Source: UKL13-3 sp943369665
Lineage (GTDB): Bacteria; Bacteroidota; Bacteroidia; UKL13-3
Length of the DNA stretch: 64,000 bases
Direction: 5' to 3'
Assembly: GCA_943369665.1 (NCBI GenBank)
Contig: CALRNX020000012.1
Location: 1-64,000 of the forward strand
Made by a program: the position numbers and the translations under genes. Each line of letters begins with the position of its first letter. The first letter of the stretch is position 1. This document shows positions 1-9,989 of the stretch, piece after piece. A model generated the notes under the pieces. It worked only from the letters and a program-made list of their open reading frames with translations, searched no databases and was not told where the DNA came from.

Positions 1-3000
1 GTTTTAGCAGTGATGTTTGTTGCCGTATAAGTTGAACCAGTAGCAGAAGCGATATCACTAAATCCAGCCACAGCTGAAGTGGTTGATGATTGCCACTGAA
101 TGGTTCCTGTATTACCCGATAAAGTAAGAGTCGTAGAATTAGAACCTGAACAAACTGTTACATGTCCACCGGTAAATGAACCGGCAACCGACACAGGGTT
201 GATCATGATCGAATCGGCAGCAGTGTTAGCCGAAGTACATACCCCTGAAGTAACCACCGCTCTGTAGTATGTTTTAGCGGTGAGGTTTGTAGCAGTATAA
301 GTTGAACCAGTAGCAGAAGGAATATTACTAAACCCGGCAACTGCCGAAGTTGTAGATGACTGCCATTGCACCGATCCTGTGTGTCCCGATAACGTTAAAG
401 TCGTAGAATTCGTTCCTGAACAAACCGTAACATGTCCGCCTGTAAAAGAACCTGCAACCGACACAGGAGTGATCATGATCGAATCCACAGCTGTATTAGC
501 CGAAGTACATACCCCTGAAGTAACAACTGCTCTGTAATATGTTTTAGTAGTGAGGTTTGTAGCAGTATAAGTTGAACCAGTAGCAGAAGGAATATTACTA
601 AACCCGGCAACTGCCGAAGTTGTAGATGACTGCCATTGCACTGATCCTGTGTGTCCCGATAAAGTTAAAGTTGTATAGTTAATTCCCGAACAAACTGTTA
701 CATGTCCACCGGTGAATGACCCTGCAACCGAAACAGGGTCAACGGTTATTTGAACGGCTGCTGATGTGTCGGCTGCACAAGCCCCTGATAATACACGTCT
801 TCTAAACCAGGTTGTTTGAGTTAGTGCAGTTGGTGAATAGTTTTTTGAAGTAGAACCATTAATTGCACTGAATCCTGAAGTAGCAGAAGTAGTTGATTGC
901 AACCATTGATAATAATAAGTAGAACCATTTCCACCTGTTGGAGTTGAACCGATTAAAACAGAATGTGTATTTCCTGAGCAAATAGTTTCTGATGCTGAAA
1001 TAGTATTGTTCGCAATTGCAGTATTCACTATAATAGAATCAACAGAACTATTAACAGAAGCACATACACCTGAGGTAACCACCGCTCTGTAGTATGTTTT
1101 AGCAGTAATGTTTGTTGCAGTATAAGTTGAAGAAGTTGCTCCTCCAATATTCGTAAAGCCGGAGGTGGCCGATGTTGTAGACGACTGCCATTGAATACTA
1201 CCGGTATTTCCGGTCAACGTTAATACCGTACTGTTGGTTCCTGTACAAACAGAATCTGCAGCAGCACTGACAGTCCCCCCAACTGAGGTTGGCGAGATAC
1301 TCAATGAATCAACATTGCTATTAACAGCCGTGCACGCTCCCGAAGTAACCACTGCTCTGAAATATGTTTTGGTTGAAAGATTTGTTGCAGTATATGTTGA
1401 TGAAGAAGCAGCGCCAATATTACTAAATCCGGCTATTGCCGAAGTGGTAGATGATTGCCATTGAATGGTTCCTGTATTAGACGTCAAGGTAAATACTGTA
1501 CTGTTGGTTCCCGTACAAACAGAATCGGCAGCTCCTGAAACAGCACCAGCTGCAGATGTTGGGCTAACCACAACAGTATCCGCAACCGAAGTATCACTGC
1601 AAGCTCCGGAGGTAACCAATCTTCTGAACCATGTCGTTTGTGTTCTGGTTCCCGGAGAATAGTTTACCGCATTGTTTGTTCCACTTGCAACAGCAAATCC
1701 GGTAGTTCCGTTTGTTGTAGAGCTTAACCAAGAGTATGTATAAACACCATTTCCACCGGTAGGACTTGATCCTGTAATGGCAGCGGCAGTAGAGCCGGAG
1801 CAAATTACTTGCTCAGTAGAAATCGTATTGGTTACAATTGCCGGGGTCACCACAACTGTGTCGGCAACCGAAGTATCACTACAAGCTCCGGAAGTAACCA
1901 ATCTTCTGAACCATGTCGTTTGTGTTCTGGCTCCGGGAGAATAACCAGCAGCATTGTTTGTCCCACTTGCAACAGCAAATCCGGTTGTTCCATTAGTAGT
2001 TGAACTTAACCATGAGTAAGTATAAACGCCATTACCACCCGTTGGAGTAGATCCTGTAATTGCCGAAGCAGTGCTTCCAGAGCAGATGATTTGTTGGGTT
2101 GAAACAGTATTGTTAGCAATTGCCGGGGTCACCACAACTGTGTCGGCAACCGAAGTATCACTGCAAGCTCCGGAAGTAACCAACCTTCTGAACCAGGTCG
2201 TTTGGGTTAAGGCTCCTGGAGAATAGCTTGCAGCATTGTTTGTTCCATTTGCAACAGAAAAGCCGCTGGTTGCATTAGTAGAAGAGCTTAACCATAAATA
2301 AGTGTAAGTTCCTGTGCCACCAGTAGGAGTAGATCCTGTAATAACTGAAGCTGTAGTTCCCGAGCAGATGGTTTGTTGGGTTGAAACAGTATTATTGGCA
2401 ATAGCAGGTAATACCGTAATGGTAATGACATTGCTAGTGACTGTAGCACAACTACTTGTGCTTACTTTTCTCCTATAATAACGAGTGTTTCCAACAGCAG
2501 GAGGATCATATGCAACACTATTTGCCCCAACAATATCCGAATAGTTAGTACCATCTGTTGATACTTCCCATTGTATGACATAACTAACACTATATCCTCC
2601 ACCTGAAGGTGTTCCCGTTATAATAGCTGCATCGGCAGTATTGCAAAAAGTTGTAGTAGCAGGTGCAGTAAGAGTATTGGTTATATTAGGATTGATAGCA
2701 ATTACAATTGAATTACTGAAACTTGTACATCCACCAGTTACCACGCGTCTTCTGTAGTAATAATTACCCGAAGTTGATATGGTGGCAGGATCATAATTTT
2801 GGCCATTGCTGGTACCTGAAGCTGTAGTATATGTTACACCTGCATCAGTTGAAACTTGCCAAGTGTAGGTTCCTCCCGGAGCATCACCCACAATATTGGC
2901 AGGGTCTCCCGAAGTACAAAATTCAACAACATTTGGTTCAGTAATGGTATTAGTAATAGCGGAAGAAATAGTAATGGCAACGGCTGTTGTATTGACTGCA

Positions 3001-5612
3001 GTACATGCACCCGAAGTCACTTGTCTTCTATACCAGGTGCTTACAGTTATTGTTCCTGGATCGTAATTTAATCCGGTTGCACCACTGATGTTTGTATAGT
3101 TAGTTCCATCTGTTGAACTCTGCCATTGGTAGTTAAAAACGCCTCCTCCGCCACTAGCGGAAGCGGTTGAAGTAATTTCAGGTGGGTCAAATGATCCACA
3201 TGAATTCGTTAATCCACTATAGCTGGTTGTTCCTGCGGTTAAATTATTTCCAACAATAATTACAACTGAAGAACTTATTGTTGTTCCGCACCCGGAAACA
3301 GTTACAGCTCTTCGGTAATAATATGTAGTGGACACCGAAGGTGGGTTATAATCCTCAGTGGTAACCCCTAATGATGTATAAGTTATCCCATCTGTTGATC
3401 GCTCCCAAGAATAAGTACCACCGGCAACCGCACTTCCGTCAATATTACCTGCATTCCCATTTGCAGCACAAAAAGAAGTAGTGGCAGGAGGTGTTAATGT
3501 ATTTGCACTTCCTCCGCTCACTGAGCTATTGGTGAGAATATTATTACAACCAACAGTAATGGCATCACACTCACTTTGAGGATCAGTTGGTGGCGCAGCA
3601 TCCGGGTTTGTTGCATCCGGATCAGTTAGGTCGGCTGGACGCATCATGCTAGCTGTTACATTAATTGTTCCGCCAACTGGTGGAGAAGATAATGTACATG
3701 TGATATAATATGTAACAACAGCTGCGTTATTTATATTCAGATCCGAATTTACCACACCATCGGTTGCAGTATTTGTAGATGTAACCGATGCCGTACCTGA
3801 AGTTACGGCTGTCGAACAAGTTACAGCACTAAAAACACCTGTAGGATATGTAAACTTAAATTTTGCCCCCGTTACATTGTCTGGGCCATTGTTTCGCACA
3901 ACAACCGTATACCTTACATTTGATCCTGGACAAAGAGTCGTAACATTCGGAGTAATACTTACGGTTTGAAGGTCTGCCTGACGTATACCAATACTTACAG
4001 TTGATACAATTATATTTCCGGGAGAATAGGTCCAGGTATCAATCGTTTTCTCATTTCCAAATGAGTTATCATTGCCTTGTCCATATTTATGCCCATTGCC
4101 GCTTGCAGTATTCGGACCACTTCTAATACCTGTCACTACAGATTTTACCGGAACGGAAACACCAAGAGTCGCTGGAGTAATATTTTCGTCATTCCAATAA
4201 ACGGTATCAGCATTTGTAATAGCTACTCCGGATGAATTAAGTTGTGTGATGATGATTCCATTACTATTGTTTTCCACGTCAATAAAAGGGAAGTGCACCT
4301 CACCTCCTAATAAAAACACTCTGATTTTAATAGCATTACTGCCTGAACCTACAGCTGTTCCTTGTCCGTCTTTACCATCCCAATAAACGGAGTTCGATCC
4401 ATAAGAGGCAGATCCCGTAAGTCTTCTGTCCACCGCGTCTGTGTATGATCCATTATTGTTGATGTCAATATCTATAGCGTAATTAGATGCATCACTTGCT
4501 GTAAAAGTGATGTTTCCCCCGGCAGGATTGGTTCCAGCAATATTCGGTGTACCTTCAATTCCTGTAAATCCAAATCCTGAAACGGATGGTACCAAAGGAG
4601 CCGAGAGGCGAAGCCAAGTATAACCACTCTGTGTTACTGCAGTTGATGGTAAATCTGAAGAAGGTAAAGTATAAAAGATTTTTTGGGTAATATCTGTAAA
4701 AGCATCGGGTGTTCTTGGGTCTTTGGTGGGAACGTCTGTTGAAGAATTATAACTTTGGTAAGAAGCCTCTCCATTGGCGTTCAATACTCCTTTGTTATTC
4801 GAAAACCACAAAAAACCGAATCCATTGTTTCCATTGTTATCTACCTGATAAGTATAGCCGTCTTTGGTTAAAACATAGAATTTGCCATAAAAACCGTTTG
4901 ACCAGTTACCCCCTAATAATGCACTGAATACATTAAAATAGACTCTGCCGGGTTTAAAAACACCACCTCTTCTCACTGATAGATCCCAAGCTGCTATATG
5001 TCTTCCTGTTCCAGGTGCAGCACTCCACTCAGCATCTGCAAGTATGTCTGTAGGATTTGCTCCGGATGTGATATCTGGTGAAATAAAATTTACCTGCCAA
5101 ATCCCAGCTTCACTTGCACCTACTATCCTCGTGTAAGGAGAATAACCTGCCGTATAACCTGGATAATCCGGACCGTTTTTTTCCTCTGTTCGATTTGCTA
5201 TTTTTCCTATTGTTGTTGATGTGCCTGATGTATAAGTAGTTCCATTGGGTGCAACGAAATTTATTGTACCCCCTCCAATACCTTGCACACTCGAACCTGC
5301 ATAAATAGTATCTCCCACATTTACATACACAAAGGTAAGTCCAGTGGTAGGGTATGGGTATGAAGCATTTACATAGTTTTGGCTTGCCAAATAAGCTCTG
5401 TATCCTGTTACTCCGTTGGGGTATAGGTCTTTACTCCCGTCAGCGTTTACAGCCAAAGGAATTATTGACCCCAATACTAAAAATGCAGCGATGGCCAACA
5501 CTTTAGCGGATACAGATAAACGGTTACGCAAACCTTTGCGGAAGAAATGATTTTTCACCTCTGATCTATTGGCGCTTATTATCGAAAAACAGTGTTTGTC
5601 AAATTGATTCAT
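1..5612 (-). CDS. Giant surface adhesin with tandem Ig-like repeats (partial, C-terminus off the window)
   Basis: The minus-strand frame is open from ATG at 5612 to base 1 with the same phase at both ends, giving more than 1,870 residues with no stop seen. A long N-terminal extension precedes a hydrophobic export segment at about residues 37-57. A conserved N-terminal region follows, then a DUF11-like domain at about residues 545-665, then many Ig-like modules of 80-95 residues that share YYRR.VTSG.C and QWQSSTT.A..GF signatures. Such proteins in Bacteroidota are typically T9SS-exported adhesins, but the C-terminal sorting domain would lie beyond base 1. The window encodes the T9SS core at 54.8-60.6 kb. 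The export role is inferred; the repeat structure is seen directly. Confidence 0.85.
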   Translation of the reverse strand, partial: MNQFDKHCFSIISANRSEVKNHFFRKGLRNRLSVSAKVLAIAAFLVLGSIIPLAVNADGSKDLYPNGVTGYRAYLASQNYVNASYPYPTTGLTFVYVNVGDTIYAGSSVQGIGGGTINFVAPNGTTYTSGTSTTIGKIANRTEEKNGPDYPGYTAGYSPYTRIVGASEAGIWQVNFISPDITSGANPTDILADAEWSAAPGTGRHIAAWDLSVRRGGVFKPGRVYFNVFSALLGGNWSNGFYGKFYVLTKDGYTYQVDNNGNNGFGFLWFSNNKGVLNANGEASYQSYNSSTDVPTKDPRTPDAFTDITQKIFYTLPSSDLPSTAVTQSGYTWLRLSAPLVPSVSGFGFTGIEGTPNIAGTNPAGGNITFTASDASNYAIDIDINNNGSYTDAVDRRLTGSASYGSNSVYWDGKDGQGTAVGSGSNAIKIRVFLLGGEVHFPFIDVENNSNGIIITQLNSSGVAITNADTVYWNDENITPATLGVSVPVKSVVTGIRSGPNTASGNGHKYGQGNDNSFGNEKTIDTWTYSPGNIIVSTVSIGIRQADLQTVSITPNVTTLCPGSNVRYTVVVRNNGPDNVTGAKFKFTYPTGVFSAVTCSTAVTSGTASVTSTNTATDGVVNSDLNINNAAVVTYYITCTLSSPPVGGTINVTASMMRPADLTDPDATNPDAAPPTDPQSECDAITVGCNNILTNSSVSGGSANTLTPPATTSFCAANGNAGNIDGSAVAGGTYSWERSTDGITYTSLGVTTEDYNPPSVSTTYYYRRAVTVSGCGTTISSSVVIIVGNNLTAGTTSYSGLTNSCGSFDPPEITSTASASGGGGVFNYQWQSSTDGTNYTNISGATGLNYDPGTITVSTWYRRQVTSGACTAVNTTAVAITISSAITNTITEPNVVEFCTSGDPANIVGDAPGGTYTWQVSTDAGVTYTTASGTSNGQNYDPATISTSGNYYYRRRVVTGGCTSFSNSIVIAINPNITNTLTAPATTTFCNTADAAIITGTPSGGGYSVSYVIQWEVSTDGTNYSDIVGANSVAYDPPAVGNTRYYRRKVSTSSCATVTSNVITITVLPAIANNTVSTQQTICSGTTASVITGSTPTGGTGTYTYLWLSSSTNATSGFSVANGTNNAASYSPGALTQTTWFRRLVTSGACSDTSVADTVVVTPAIANNTVSTQQIICSGSTASAITGSTPTGGNGVYTYSWLSSTTNGTTGFAVASGTNNAAGYSPGARTQTTWFRRLVTSGACSDTSVADTVVVTPAIVTNTISTEQVICSGSTAAAITGSSPTGGNGVYTYSWLSSTTNGTTGFAVASGTNNAVNYSPGTRTQTTWFRRLVTSGACSDTSVADTVVVSPTSAAGAVSGAADSVCTGTNSTVFTLTSNTGTIQWQSSTTSAIAGFSNIGAASSSTYTATNLSTKTYFRAVVTSGACTAVNSNVDSLSISPTSVGGTVSAAADSVCTGTNSTVLTLTGNTGSIQWQSSTTSATSGFTNIGGATSSTYTATNITAKTYYRAVVTSGVCASVNSSVDSIIVNTAIANNTISASETICSGNTHSVLIGSTPTGGNGSTYYYQWLQSTTSATSGFSAINGSTSKNYSPTALTQTTWFRRRVLSGACAADTSAAVQITVDPVSVAGSFTGGHVTVCSGINYTTLTLSGHTGSVQWQSSTTSAVAGFSNIPSATGSTYTATNLTTKTYYRAVVTSGVCTSANTAVDSIMITPVSVAGSFTGGHVTVCSGTNSTTLTLSGHTGSVQWQSSTTSAVAGFSNIPSATGSTYTATNLTAKTYYRAVVTSGVCTSANTAADSIMINPVSVAGSFTGGHVTVCSGSNSTTLTLSGNTGTIQWQSSTTSAVAGFSDIASATGSTYTATNITAK
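160..750 (-). repeat. Near-identical tandem 270-bp (90-aa) repeats in the adhesin
   Basis: The motif aaccgacacagg, or its one-base variant, recurs at 186, 456 and 726, an exact period of 270 bp. The DNA between is almost identical, which points to recent duplication or gene conversion of Ig-like modules. Confidence 0.85.
1560..2420 (-). repeat. Tandem 282-bp (94-aa) repeats in the adhesin
   Basis: The motif gcaaccgaagtatcac recurs with a spacing of 282 bp (around 1584, 1866 and 2148). This is a second, longer subtype of Ig-like module than the 270-bp one, and it has also been expanded in tandem. Confidence 0.8.
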
Positions 5613-5929
5613 TGCAGAAGACACGAAATACTTTTAAGCACCGAAGAAACTTCAATAAGACCGGCTATTTTTCTGAATTACATCAAAATCGTTTATACCC
5701 CGTAAACGGCAGTTTGTGCTTTTTGCTTAGTGTAATTGCTACATTACAGGGGTAAATCTGTAAATTTTGAATTCAGTAATATGGAATGTTTGCTTATACG
5801 ATATAACTACAATTGGTCATATATTTTAGGCGCCAATTGGGGGACTTTGGGTCATTTTTTTAATGAGTGTTAAAATTCTTTGGCCCCTCAGAAGTGGTTT
5901 CATCCGAAAACTGAAGTATTATTGATGTC
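5613..5929. promoter_or_regulatory. Divergent intergenic region with a nested inverted repeat
   Basis: These 317 bases separate the adhesin from the M23 peptidase gene, which are divergently transcribed. They contain TACCCCGTAA (5696-5705) and TTACAGGGGTAA (5744-5755), which can pair around an inner GTAAT/ATTAC hairpin. The region probably holds the promoters for both genes and perhaps an operator. I cannot place -33/-7 boxes with confidence. Confidence 0.3.
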
Positions 5930-7654
5930 GTGAAAAAAGAAGGAATAGTTTACACCATTATTTTAACCTTGCTATTGACTCATAAAGTGCTGGGTCAGGT
6001 TTATCCTCAAGGTTATTTTCAATCCCCGATGGACACACCGTTGTATCTGAGTGCACCATTTGGCTCCCTGCGCGACAACCATTTTCACAGTGGTATGGAT
6101 ATTCGTACTTACGAAAAGGAGGGTTTACCCATATATGCGGTGGCCGATGGTTATGTTTCACGTATCAAATATTCTCCCTATGGATATGGCAAAGCTTTAT
6201 ATATCGACCATCCAAATGGATATACCAGCGTGTACGGCCATTTACAAAATGCCAATGGCCAAATTGCCACCTATATCAAAAAATATCAGTACCAGATTCA
6301 AAGTTTTGATTTCGATCATTTCCCGGGACGCGATAGGATACTTGTAAAAAAAGGAGATACTATTGGTTGGAGTGGAAATAGTGGGGGAAGTACAGGGCCT
6401 CATTTGCATTTTGAAATACGCAATACACAAACCGAAGAAATTATCAATCCCCAATGGTTTGGAATCCCGGTGGTTGACGAACAGGCTCCCGCCATTCAAA
6501 AATTGTTTACGTATGTGTTTACAACCGAGGGAAGTAAACAACTCCAGCAATATGTATTTAACTTTAAGAACAGCTTACTTACCGATTCAGGCATTGTGTT
6601 ATTGGATACGATTTTGGTCCCACAACAATTTGTGGGTTTTGGTATGGACGCGGTGGATTATTTAACAGATCGGAAAAAGGAATACAGTGTGTATGGATTG
6701 GATCTTCAGATAGACTCCTCATACTATTACAAATACCGTATGAACAAATTTGCATTTAATCAGTCACGTTGCATCAATGTTCACATCGATTACGCTTGGT
6801 ATAAAAAGGAGGACGAACGAATTCACAAACTGTTTGTTGATGATGGAAATACCATAAGGTTGTACAGTTATTTGCGCAACAAAGGAAAATATTTACCTAA
6901 GGATACCTTGCCACATTTGGCGGTGTTTACAGCATATGATTTTAACATGCGCATCAGTAAGGTTTATGCATATGTTAAAGCGGTAAAAATGACGATACAA
7001 ACAGAAACAAATAAAAATACCGTAGCACAATGTTTACCCAATAAATCGACTGCTTTTCAAAATGCATTTGTGAAAGTTATCATACCCGAAAAATCGTTGT
7101 ATGATACATTAAATATTGAATACGAATTATTGCCGAAAGAAAAGGATATGCTTTCGGCAACGCACCGCATTCACAATATTTACACTCCCTTGCAAAAGAA
7201 TATTTCCATTTCAATTAGACCCGATGATGTACTCAAACCCGAATGGCAATCCAAATTAATATTGGCCTATTCGGCTAATGGAAAAAACTGGCGCAATGCT
7301 GGTGGAGAATTCGAAAATGGATTTGTAACAGCAAAGAATAATGTGTTCGGATTGTATGCTGTCGGTATTGATACGATCCCACCTGTTATTACTCAACTTT
7401 TTAAAACCAAACAACAGCCGGCAGATACTACGGCATTGCGCTTTAAGATCACAGATAATTTTTCGGGAATAAACACGTATAAATTATCGATCAATGGTAA
7501 GTGGGCATTAGCAGAGTACGATGCAAAAAATGACCTGCTGGAATATTTTTTCGATAATTATACCCCCGGGGAAAAACTAGAAATAGAATTAATTGTTACG
7601 GATAAAAAAGGAAACACAACCCGGCTTAACACAAATTGGAAAAGGGGAGAGTAG
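5930..7654 (+). CDS. Secreted M23 family metallopeptidase
   Basis: This 574-residue protein starts at a GTG codon. It has a signal peptide (about residues 1-22) followed directly by an M23 (lysostaphin-like) peptidase domain. The zinc ligands HxxxD are visible as NHFHSGMD (H53, D57), and the second motif is HLHFEIR at about residue 160. The domain cuts peptide cross-links in peptidoglycan or related peptides in the envelope. The remaining ~380 residues look like beta-rich C-terminal domains. The gene is divergent from the adhesin and 73 bp upstream of the bcp-like gene. The substrate is not determined. Confidence 0.85.
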   Translation: MKKEGIVYTIILTLLLTHKVLGQVYPQGYFQSPMDTPLYLSAPFGSLRDNHFHSGMDIRTYEKEGLPIYAVADGYVSRIKYSPYGYGKALYIDHPNGYTSVYGHLQNANGQIATYIKKYQYQIQSFDFDHFPGRDRILVKKGDTIGWSGNSGGSTGPHLHFEIRNTQTEEIINPQWFGIPVVDEQAPAIQKLFTYVFTTEGSKQLQQYVFNFKNSLLTDSGIVLLDTILVPQQFVGFGMDAVDYLTDRKKEYSVYGLDLQIDSSYYYKYRMNKFAFNQSRCINVHIDYAWYKKEDERIHKLFVDDGNTIRLYSYLRNKGKYLPKDTLPHLAVFTAYDFNMRISKVYAYVKAVKMTIQTETNKNTVAQCLPNKSTAFQNAFVKVIIPEKSLYDTLNIEYELLPKEKDMLSATHRIHNIYTPLQKNISISIRPDDVLKPEWQSKLILAYSANGKNWRNAGGEFENGFVTAKNNVFGLYAVGIDTIPPVITQLFKTKQQPADTTALRFKITDNFSGINTYKLSINGKWALAEYDAKNDLLEYFFDNYTPGEKLEIELIVTDKKGNTTRLNTNWKRGE

Positions 7655-7727
7655 GCAATCTGCGAATGCTGTGAAATTGCTGAGCATAAATGACCAACTT
7701 AATCCAATCAACAAATAAAAAATAGAA

Positions 7728-8177
7728 ATGACCATACTAAAACAAGGAGCAAAAGCCCCTGCATTTAAAGCACTAAATGAAAAAGGAGAAACAGTATCAT
7801 TGGCCGACTATAAAGGCAAAAAATTGGTATTGTATTTTTATCCTAAAGACAATACCCCAACTTGTACCGTTGAAGCCTGCAACTTACGCGACAATTATAA
7901 GTTGTTTCAAAAACAAGGGTATGAAATTTTAGGTGTAAGCCCTGATTCACCTAAAAAGCACGCCAACTTTATTGCCAAATATCATTTGCCATTTAGCCTG
8001 CTGGCCGATGAAGACTTAAGTATTATCAATGCTTATGGCGTGTGGGCCGAAAAAACAACCTTTGGAAAAACATATATGGGAGTATTGCGCACCACATTTG
8101 TGATAAACGAAAAAGGAGTCATCGAAAAGGTAATTGACAAAGTGGAAAGCAAGGTTCACGCAGAACAGATTTTATAA
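7728..8177 (+). CDS. bcp: Thioredoxin-dependent thiol peroxidase (Bcp/PrxQ type peroxiredoxin)
   Basis: This 149-residue protein has the peroxiredoxin active site PKDNTPTC, with the peroxidatic cysteine at C46 and the resolving cysteine five residues later at C51, as in the 2-Cys PrxQ/Bcp subfamily. It reduces hydroperoxides in the cytoplasm with electrons from thioredoxin. The length is typical of the family. The 3' end overlaps the converging gene at 8172-8816 by a few bases, and no terminator is visible between them. Confidence 0.93.
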   Translation: MTILKQGAKAPAFKALNEKGETVSLADYKGKKLVLYFYPKDNTPTCTVEACNLRDNYKLFQKQGYEILGVSPDSPKKHANFIAKYHLPFSLLADEDLSIINAYGVWAEKTTFGKTYMGVLRTTFVINEKGVIEKVIDKVESKVHAEQIL

Positions 8178-8816
8178 TCTTTTTACCCCATTGTAAATAA
8201 ACAATAAACCACCACTAATGATGAGGTGGTTAATATCTTTATCATTAAACCAATTATCCGAAATGGACAAATGGAGTGCTCCTACAATACCGGTAAGCAT
8301 TGTGAATACAATTCCTAAGCAGAATAACTTAAACCCTTCGTGTTGGGTTTGCTGCCATTTTTTGTAGTGAAAAGGAAGTGCGATCACTGCAATACTTATG
8401 ATCGTGTCAATTGTAACAACAAGGAATTTCTGAGTCATTAAAAGTGCCAATACACAAAGTGCGAATTTTGAAAACACGATCGTATTCCATGTTTTTTTGC
8501 GTGGCTCATCAGGGATAAATTGTATGCAGGATTTTACAATATAAACATTGGCAAGAAGCGAAAAGATCCACCCCACCATTTTTAGATATTGATCTGTATA
8601 AAATGTAAATAAGTGTCCGAATCCCGATATGAATGCTGATAACGCTGTATAAAGAAAAAAGTACCGATAGGCTGAAATATCAATGCTGTTGAGGGGTTTT
8701 GCTTTGAGCTTTGCAAAACAAATAATCGCAACACTTGCAATTACCATATCCGTTATAAACAAATTGGGTTCACTCAGTATGAATCCTAAAAAAGAAAAAG
8801 TAGTATCGTTTGTCAT
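8172..8816 (-). CDS. Polytopic inner-membrane protein of unknown function
   Basis: This 214-residue protein has about six or seven hydrophobic helices spread over its length, with short charged loops such as FHYKKWQQTQHEG. I do not recognise a named family and see no catalytic motif. Its start touches the stop of the upstream phospholipase D-like gene at 8816, so the two are probably co-transcribed and may act together in membrane lipid biology; this link is inferred from position only. Confidence 0.6.
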   Translation of the reverse strand: MTNDTTFSFLGFILSEPNLFITDMVIASVAIICFAKLKAKPLNSIDISAYRYFFLYTALSAFISGFGHLFTFYTDQYLKMVGWIFSLLANVYIVKSCIQFIPDEPRKKTWNTIVFSKFALCVLALLMTQKFLVVTIDTIISIAVIALPFHYKKWQQTQHEGFKLFCLGIVFTMLTGIVGALHLSISDNWFNDKDINHLIISGGLLFIYNGVKRL

Positions 8817-9976
8817 TATTGTTTTAGCCTGTCGCGACTCATCAACATAAAAAGTACAAAAAGCAAAGCACGCATAAATTTATAACATGTCCAACGGTAT
8901 ATTTTTTGGAGCAAGGTTGTATGTTCAATAAAATGTTTCGAATCTATTGGGGTACAACCCGTTTGGATAATTTCGTCCAAAAAGTCCTGTAATTGTCGGG
9001 CAAATATTTCGTCAACAACTTCTACGTTCGCTTCCAGACTTCCATAGTCGCTCAATGAATTAAGATTGTAAGAACCTATGGTGCTCCAGTTTCCGTCTGC
9101 AATAGCAATTTTGGCATGTAATACCGATTTGTTCCATTCGTAAATGGTTACATTGTTTTGAAGCAAAATTCCATATAAATACTTGACAGCAGCGTTCATA
9201 AATGGAATATCCGACTCATGCCCTGTAATAAGTGTAACCTTAACTCCCCGCATTGCTGCTTTTTTTAGCAGTCTTCGTTTGGTGAAACCAGGTAAAAAAT
9301 AACTTGCCACGATGGTAAGATCATGTTGCGCATTGCGAATCGCATTGTTGTAGGCACTTGATATTTCGATACGCCTTCGCCACCAGTCACTTTGCAACAG
9401 TTTCAGTTTTGTGTGGCCTGCAGGATGATGTGTAAGCAATGCCTGTTTTTTCCATTTTTTGCGTACACGTTTTTTCCAAATTGCCAGGCACACTTTTTTA
9501 ATGTCGAAAATAATTGGTCCACTCACGCATACCGCCATGTCGAGCCAGGGTACTTGCCCATTCTGCCCGCTGTAGTGATCTGCGATATTAATACCCCCGA
9601 TAAGTGCATACTGTTCATCGATCATCACTATTTTATGGTGCAATCTTCTTCCGATCTTAAAATGTTTGAGATGCAAGGGAGCGAATTTTTTTACCCATAT
9701 TCCAATACCTCTTAATTCGTTGATGAGTCTTGGTGTAAAATCTTTTGAAGCATAAGCGTCAATAACCAGGTACACGGAAACGCCACGGTTGGCAGCATCT
9801 TTCAGCTTCTGCAGCATACGCTTTCCGGTAAGGTCATTGTTAAAAATATAAACCTGCAGATGGATGGAAAATTTTGCCTCCTCAATGAGTTGCTCCAGTT
9901 TTGTGAAGTAAGATTCACCACTTTGCAAAAGCGAAACATGATTATGATTTCTGTATGGGTGATTGCGGATGATCAT
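8816..9976 (-). CDS. Phospholipase D-like / cardiolipin synthase family protein
   Basis: This 386-residue protein has two HKD motifs: HHKIVMID near residue 113 and HAKIAIAD near residue 287, each followed by the usual IGxxN-type segment (GGINIADHY, GSYNLNSLS). Two HKD motifs in one chain define cardiolipin synthases and related PLD-fold phosphatidyltransferases. There is no N-terminal pair of membrane helices as in classical ClsA, so it resembles the ClsB-like soluble class. A C-terminal hydrophobic stretch may associate with the membrane. The exact substrate is inferred. Confidence 0.8.
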   Translation of the reverse strand: MIIRNHPYRNHNHVSLLQSGESYFTKLEQLIEEAKFSIHLQVYIFNNDLTGKRMLQKLKDAANRGVSVYLVIDAYASKDFTPRLINELRGIGIWVKKFAPLHLKHFKIGRRLHHKIVMIDEQYALIGGINIADHYSGQNGQVPWLDMAVCVSGPIIFDIKKVCLAIWKKRVRKKWKKQALLTHHPAGHTKLKLLQSDWWRRRIEISSAYNNAIRNAQHDLTIVASYFLPGFTKRRLLKKAAMRGVKVTLITGHESDIPFMNAAVKYLYGILLQNNVTIYEWNKSVLHAKIAIADGNWSTIGSYNLNSLSDYGSLEANVEVVDEIFARQLQDFLDEIIQTGCTPIDSKHFIEHTTLLQKIYRWTCYKFMRALLFVLFMLMSRDRLKQ

Positions 9977-9989
9977 AATCTGGTGCTTG

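Noticed and set aside
1234..2003. Short plus-strand frames in the adhesin region.
   Set aside because: The minus strand carries one continuous in-phase frame from 5612 to 1; the plus-strand frames are by-products of repeat composition.
5958..6665. Overlapping open frames of about 67-102 codons on both strands inside the M23 peptidase gene.
   Set aside because: Entirely contained in a gene with clear catalytic motifs and no independent signals.
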